Positions 58,206 to 64,000 of a stretch of 64,000 nt of DNA are shown here, piece by piece. How positions within the stretch are numbered: position 1 is the first letter of the stretch; each line of letters begins with the position of its first letter. The stretch is from positions 310,001 through 374,000 of the forward strand of contig JAUDYN010000006.1 of assembly GCA_030407005.1 (NCBI GenBank), read 5' to 3'. The notes below the pieces were generated by a model that did no database searches, was not told where the DNA came from, and saw only the letters and a program-made list of their open reading frames with translations. The position numbers and the translations under genes are program-made. This DNA comes from Desarmillaria ectypa (lineage: Eukaryota; Basidiomycota; Agaricomycetes; Agaricales; Physalacriaceae).

Positions 58206-59392
58206 TGGGTTCTTTATAACACAGAGACATCACCTCATATATTTCGTTAAATCCACTGGATGAAATGATGGGGCATTGTCAGATCGACCGGAATCACATT
58301 CCCCTCTCCCAGACCCGGATGCAAAATTGATTACTTCATAGTAGTAAATTTGACTCTCCAACTCCAAACGGCGATGACCGTGTAAACACCACTGGGTGTT
58401 AGGGGTCTCTATCAACTAATGGACTTCGCCACGAGAAGACCTCTGATGATCAGGGGTGGTATTAATCTCACTGGCAGTGGTGTTGCAGCTCGAACTGTAA
58501 AACAGACCTTAAAAACTCCAAGCGGAGAATATTTGCTCTGGTTGTTGTCTTGAAAGCCCGGTCAAATAACTAGATCAGATTTTATTTCATGAGGATTTCT
58601 TGTTGCACCATTGTTATGACCTTGAACTATTGAAATCTGGGTCTAAAGCGTGACTGCTCAAATATGCAAGAATTTCATACTCAATATGGGAACTTATGCT
58701 ATCACCTTGACCACACAGATCAAACCCCTCACTACATGATCGCATCAGAAAGGAAGGTAAAGGAGGCAAGCTGTCAAGTTCTGGCGAACAAACGTACTTG
58801 AAGGAAAGGACTGGAGTGTTTATTCTGACCGCTGCTGTCGCTAAGGAAACAAAGCACAATCTGTACCTAATCCGGGTGACTCTTTAGCATTGCCTTGAAT
58901 ATACTGCCAAAGTGGCCACTGCCTTAGGCGGATTTCGCATCATATACAATTAGAATTCGCCTTTTTACACAAGGTAGACAGATCTGTGAGGGTCTGTGAT
59001 ATGGCACTAAATGATTGATCCAAGTTGCTGTTGTAACTAATCCAGCGGGAGGCTTGCTGAGTAGAGAATACGAAATTATTCACTATTAGAGCTTGAGACG
59101 AGCTCCTTGAATACAGAATGTACCTAGAATGTTCTATTAAAGTACCTAATTATATCCTAGTATCGTGCCAAATTGATGGTACTGAAGGTTTGGGAATCTT
59201 CTGGCACATGCTTGAAGTTGCAAATCCCAACAGTTGTACACCACACTTCTTCGCAGATATTGAGATTATCGTCCTCATAAATCCCATCTTTCATGAATTT
59301 CATGTGTCCTTGTATGCTGGACCGGAGTAATTATAGTTTCTGCTCGGTGCCTGATCTACAGAACACCCCTGCTGAACAAATACATTCATAAT
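58206..59392. other. stretch between solo LTRs without recognised gene
   Basis: Upstream part of the interrupted minus-strand gene may extend to about 58260. The rest, including the plus-strand frame 59118-59330 and minus frame 58614-58859, is not recognised. Confidence 0.4.
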
Positions 59393-59641
59393 TGTTGGGA
59401 TTTGAGAGTTGAGCCGAGATGATGGCAATCCGGCATCATGCCGAACTTGCTGATTAAGAGAGAAATATTAGGAAAGTTGTAGAACATTCTAGTAAATTAG
59501 TATTTAGTATATAAGTAGGTACAGTAGTGTACATCTGCATGCGTTTGCAGAGCTCAGCCAAGCGCAATACTATTGGCCTGACACCGCGCATGTACTAACT
59601 GGGAACGAACTGATCTATTCATCCCCCCGTTTTTCACAACA
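59393..59641 (+). mobile_element. solo LTR, family A, copy 3
   Basis: 249 bp with the same ends, exact 5-bp duplication ATAAT (59388-59392 and 59642-59646). Same orientation as copy 2 but with a different target duplication, so an independent insertion. Confidence 0.95.
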
Positions 59642-62619
59642 ATAATGTTCTCGATATTTTTACTAGTGTACTGGTTTATGTACTCCCTCCCGCTCTGTGG
59701 GAATATTGTAGATGTTGACCTATAATGCTTGGGTATGTGCTAGTCCCTTCATATGAATTCAAACCTGTGAGTCCTTAGACACTTCATAGTTACCACTGCT
59801 ATGGTATTGATCATAGTGGTAGGGGTCCTGCACGGTCTGCTATGCTACTAAGAGGTATAGCGACAAGGTTTAATTATCGACCGTTTTTTTAGGGACCGCT
59901 TGCTAGTGCGGTGGCTGGATACTAGTACTACCACAAAAACAAACCAATGGATTCAAAACCATTTTTGTCATCCATTCCAGCTATATTTTTAACAAGTGGG
60001 AGAGACTTCATGGGAGCAATAGAGCCAGAGTGGGTGAAAATGTCCTATTCATCACCGAGTGACCAAATCATGCATTGCAGCATAATAACAATCCAGCATT
60101 CGGAGCACGAAGATTAGGGATCGCTCATACCAGTCTCCCGGCGATGCATCGTTCCTGGTAGATGACCAATTGACGCTGGTCAAAATGCAAACAATTCTAA
60201 TAGAAATAAAATTTGGTTAAAATCCGTCGGCTTTACTATGAAAGGAATCCTGATTCATTTTGCTGTGGCCGAAACACTTCGTCGAAATAAATGTGTTGTT
60301 TATCCATCTTTACTCGGTCTTGCCTTGGCCCCGAAATAGCTGCTTACCAGGAGTGACTCCACGCGGCTCCACATGGTGGTGGTCCTATAATAGAACCATC
60401 GCATCAACTGCACCCCAGCAGAAGGTGTGCGTGAAGTAGTAGCTGGCATGAATCATCCTGCGGGTCCAATCTTGGTCATTTCTACGAAGATGATGCGGAT
60501 GTATCCTTTGTGGCTGTTCGTATTGATATCTATATCCACAGAAAAAAATAGTTACATACCTATTCCTTTTTTTTCCAACATCTAAGCTCCGCATGTTTGC
60601 GCCATTACGAGGCAGTGCGCTACTGTATCAATCAAAGCCCAAGCGTGGTAGAGGACGATGTCATCAGCTATGACCTTTGCTAGGGAAATTGTCCCCCTCT
60701 ACCGGTGCTGAGCGCTGACTTCTACCACACAAGTTTGCGTTTTTCACCACAACATTCAGGCCCTACTGCCCTATGCAACATGAAATCAGTGACAGGAGCA
60801 AATATAATGGATCGAGGAACTAACACGCCTATCGTTGACATCGGAGGTGCGATAGAGTATGTTCCAAGTCCTAGACACACCGACACAGCGTTTCTTTCCT
60901 ATATCAATTGAAGCGCTTCACGTTCTTCCTCCTCGGAAAAGAGTCAATAAGCAGCCAGCATCGGGGGTATCATTCTGCATCTGCATTTTATTGTCACTGC
61001 ATCGGTTATGAGATTTGGGTGTCCGGCTATCAAATGAAAGGGAATACCCGCCTGTTGAGAAGTAGACATAGCCTTACGATCCGTCATACAACCATTAACG
61101 AGTCTGTGCCGAACCGCGAGCACATAGTTGTCATCTCCTTCAAACCGTGGTTTGACATGTTCTTACTAGAAGAGCCACTGGCGAGAATAGCAGGCTCACG
61201 AAGGGCTGAGAACGACTTCTCGCATTCGCGCCAACAACAGACTCCAAAATGCATAGGCCACTGGCGACCGAAAACCACACGCTCCAGAAAGACATTCGCA
61301 GTGAGGTAGGCGGCAAGCATGTGAGTATGCACAAGAATAGAAGAGGCGGTTAAGAGGACTGGGATGAGGGTGCTCCATGTTCGTAGAGTCCCGTCGGATT
61401 CTCGTAAAGCCTTTCCAGGCTGATATCATAACTGATAGAGTGTGGGTGTTGGTCGTTATAGATGTCGGTATGGTAGAGGGACGTATACTGTCCTAAAAAT
61501 GGCTAGATACAACGCGCTGTAGCCAAGAGATTTAGATAGAATAAAACCAACGTACCCATCTGCAGGTCGTCTGAACTAGCATCCTCTGCGCCCTGGTCAT
61601 CGACACTGACTTTTTTTCCGAGACTCAAAGTCATTAATTATCCGGCCTGTCTCTTCTCAGCTCCGACAGGGAGTATTTAGGATAGGCCTGTTTAAAATTT
61701 ATGCATTGTAACTATACTCTGTGTATACTGATAAGTTTTCGCGACTCAAGAGAAAGACAATTCGCTTTACCCAAATACGAAGGGTACTCTGGATTCCATA
61801 TCTCCGGTAAGTATCCACTGCTGCTATGTGCAAGACTGCCAGCAATGGCAAAATCTTTCCTAGTGACGTGACACTGTGATGGTGGTGAAGAATTGAGTGA
61901 GTTAGCGCGTGACTGCAGAGTTTCCGGTCCATTTATTGGTGAATTGTCGGTGCAGGGCTGTTCCATTTTAAGTCTTCCCTCCGAAGCTCTTCTTCAAACT
62001 GATGGTTTGCTGCGCACTCTACTCAGCATGGATATCGACGGAGAATGATTCAATGCCAAATGCATACCCGCCTCGGGTCTCTCGGTCTTTGCTACATTGA
62101 GGCTTTAGCGCTTTCCTAATGCTGCGTCTCACGATGGCTTCTTCTACGAAGAAAAAGCCTCGCGTACACTGGATTGATATCTCGGTAATCGCCTCACACT
62201 TGCCTGACCATCTCCACTTACTTGGGGTCTGTGCGAATGCATGATACTACTGCTCATTCTCGCTTGAGGACTTGATCTTGTACCTTTCTGTGCCTCGCTG
62301 TCGACGGGGTGATCTTCTTTTATACAATCAGGCTAATTGACAGAAATAACGGCTTGAAATGTCCGAGCGCTCAAGTCCACTCATGGACGATTGAGTCGCT
62401 TCTGCGCATAGCCTGCATGATGGAAGATGATCTATCATCTTAATTTTGACCAGCAATTTCGATTCGACATTCTAGATTTATTCTAGATCACTTGTTATTC
62501 CTGTCTGTGTACAAACCTATTGTTCCCGATGAGGAACTTTTGTAACCTTACACGAAAGACACGGACTTGGGAACCCACTGGCATCTTGAAGAAGGTAGAA
62601 CGACGGTTTCAGAGAAGCT
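59642..62619. other. stretch with further relics of the unidentified family
   Basis: 60385-60620 aligns with 54530-54620 (TTGGATATTTT/TTAGATGTTGG region). 61084-61332 on the minus strand reads WSTLIPVLLTASSILVHTHM then LAAYLTANVFLERVVFGRQW, partly shared with 53700-53760. At 62133-62183 a plus-strand MASSTKKKPRVHWIDIS ends at a GTAATC donor-like site but leads nowhere. No intact gene. Confidence 0.4.
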
Positions 62620-62865
62620 TGTTGTGAAAAACGAGGGATGAATAGATCAGTTCGTTCCCAGTTAGTACATGCGCGGTGTCAGGCCAATAGTATTACGCTT
62701 GGCTGAGCTCTGCAGACGCATGCAGATGTACACTACTGTACCTACTTATATACTAAATGCTAATTTACTAGAATCTTCTACATGTTTCCTGATATTTCTC
62801 TCTTAATCAGCAAGTTCGGCATGATGCCGGATTGCCATCATCTCGGCTCAACTCAAATCCCAACA
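62620..62865 (-). mobile_element. solo LTR, family A, copy 4 (inverted)
   Basis: 246 bp, TGTTGTGAAAAACG...AATCCCAACA on the plus strand. Flanks AAGCT (62615-62619) and AAGCC (62866-62870) agree at four of five bases. More diverged than copies 2 and 3 (TACTAAATGCTAATTT), so probably older. Confidence 0.88.
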
Positions 62866-63749
62866 AAGCCAGTATTGCTTACTCGGCTCATCAAAACTGT
62901 TTTTATTGATGGCACCAGCTTGTCTCTCGTCTCCCTCTAAAGCACCAGAAGGCATAGCTTCTACGTCTTCCGTTCAACACTTCCGGTGACTATACTTCCG
63001 GTGACTATGTTACGTGAACATATAGACGCACGAGGTGATTGGAAAGAAGGTGAACGAAATTGATTGTTCGAGTCGGCAGCATTCACCACCAGTGAATTGC
63101 TGGGCCGGTGCAACCTTCCTCATAGGCTTTTACTCGAAGTACAGAATTGGTATCTTCTCCTTTACTAATCAAGGTCGTTTAGGTGACTACTATCCTGGAG
63201 AAAAGTGCGGCTTTACCATTTTCTATTTTCAGCCGCCACCGTTTGTCTTCCTGATTCTTTGAACTGTATTCAAACTACCTAGACACTAATATGGCTACAG
63301 GGTCTACACGCTAGATAATGTTGGATTCAGAATAGCAATGACTCTCGCTAGGCTGATCCAGTTCGCTACTCATGCACATCAGCACCAGTCGAAATCGGTA
63401 TGAATTTGCGCATTCTCAAGGTTTTCCTGCCAAGACTGATTAATCTACCCTTTTCCGGCTTGTCTGTGTCCCTTTTTGTCGTATGTCTATTCTGGTTGGA
63501 CAATACCGGTGCTAATGGCCGTCCTTTATCTGGAGAGGTGACTTGAAATCCTCCTTCGCCGAATTGCTTGCTCGCCGTAGAATGAGGTATTCGGCCTTGA
63601 CTGACCTTTCCTGATGTTTGGCAGGGCGCCCCCATCTCTTTTACTGATACCACTGCTACTATGGCCATAAAAGTCCGACTCATTGACGCTCTCTGTTAGC
63701 GGTCTTAGCTGTCCATAAGTCAGCTCAATTGGTGGCCGTAGTTCCGTAG
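62866..63749. other. stretch without recognised gene
   Basis: No family match on either strand. The frames at 63035-63262 (+) and 63366-63683 (-) are unremarkable. Confidence 0.4.
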
Positions 63750-63835
63750 TTTATAAAGTGCGTACCATTTCTCGTGTCTTCCATCTTCTCATTCACTTTT
63801 GACCTAGCATAGCATTCTTATCTGCACGTTTCGTT

Positions 63836-63951
63836 ATGTGCCGCCGTCGACAGTGAGCAACTATTCACCAGCGCTGCTGCATCTACTCTGCTCCTCAGCC
63901 TCATACAGTGTCAGGAATGTCTACCTCGGATGTGGTCATACTGTCAACCTC
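63836..63951 (+). CDS. small Cys-rich protein, second copy, truncated by the window end
   Basis: First two exons (63836-63852 and 63909-63951) of a paralogue of the gene at 50394-50881. They read MCRRRHVRNVYLGCGHTVNL, with donor GTGAGC, acceptor TACAG and a second donor GTACGT at identical codon positions. A TATA-like TTTATAAAG lies at 63750-63758. The remaining exons should follow beyond 64000. No lesion is visible in the part seen. Confidence 0.75.
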
Positions 63952-64000
63952 GTACGTTCGAGTCCTTCACATTCCGACAGACCCGCCTTTACTAACCACT

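Noticed and set aside
57472..59641. A single full-length retrotransposon bounded by two direct LTRs
   Set aside because: Each LTR has its own complete target duplication (GTCCT and ATAAT), and the interior reads as an older host gene, so these are two independent solo insertions.
62133..62183. First exon of a DNA-binding or transposase-like gene (MASSTKKKPRVHWIDIS)
   Set aside because: A donor-like GTAATC follows but no continuing exon with related sequence can be found downstream.

Overview
This is nuclear DNA from a filamentous basidiomycete, most probably an agaricomycete. Genes are split by many GT-AG introns of about 45-60 bp. The recognisable proteins (Delta12-type membrane desaturases, clustered P450s, F-box proteins with the phrase CxRWRxIxxxxPSLW, alpha/beta hydrolases in tandem families, a fungal auxin-efflux-carrier-like transporter, a tiny Cys-rich protein) are typical of that group. 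Many loci are decayed, and nested retrotransposon remnants break several of them. I see no bacterial, organellar, rRNA or CRISPR features.

Layout. 1-680: left-truncated alpha/beta hydrolase (-). 4.7-6.1 kb: intact Delta12-type fatty acid desaturase (-). 12.9-14.4 kb: a second intact desaturase (+). 15.2-16.6 kb: F-box gene broken by a solo LTR. 16.9-18.1 kb: intact multi-exon alpha/beta hydrolase (-). 18.9-20.9 and 21.5-23.8 kb: two cytochrome P450 genes (-), both with disabling lesions. 24.6-25.6 kb: decayed alpha/beta hydrolase (+). 27.2-28.9 kb: intact F-box gene (-). 29-37 kb: repeat field of tRNA-derived SINE-like relics, a diverged tandem duplication and two solo LTRs. 37.3-38.6 kb: intact hydrolase paralogue of the left-edge gene. 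39-43 kb: degenerate copies of an unidentified gene family. 43-46 kb: divergent pair of an internally deleted protein-L-isoaspartate O-methyltransferase (-) and an intact auxin efflux carrier-like transporter (+). 46.4-47.1 kb: MGST3-like (MAPEG) gene with frame problems. 50.4-50.9 kb: six-exon, 76-residue Cys-rich protein, with a second copy running off the right end. 52-62 kb: duplicated relics of the 37-43 kb block and four more solo LTRs, two of which lie inside coding sequence.

How the genes may relate. Two FAD2-type desaturases, two P450s and one or two hydrolases within about 20 kb look like a lipid-modifying neighbourhood, such as one for oxidised or acetylenic fatty acids (inference). 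The P450s appear dead, so the present state is probably a relic or partly active cluster.

The best-supported observations are eight solo LTRs from three families. Seven have 5-bp target duplications (six exact, one of those beside an LTR end lacking two bases; one differs at one base) and the eighth has a 4/5 match. They include three insertions across which reading frames can be followed. The six-exon Cys-rich gene is also well supported.
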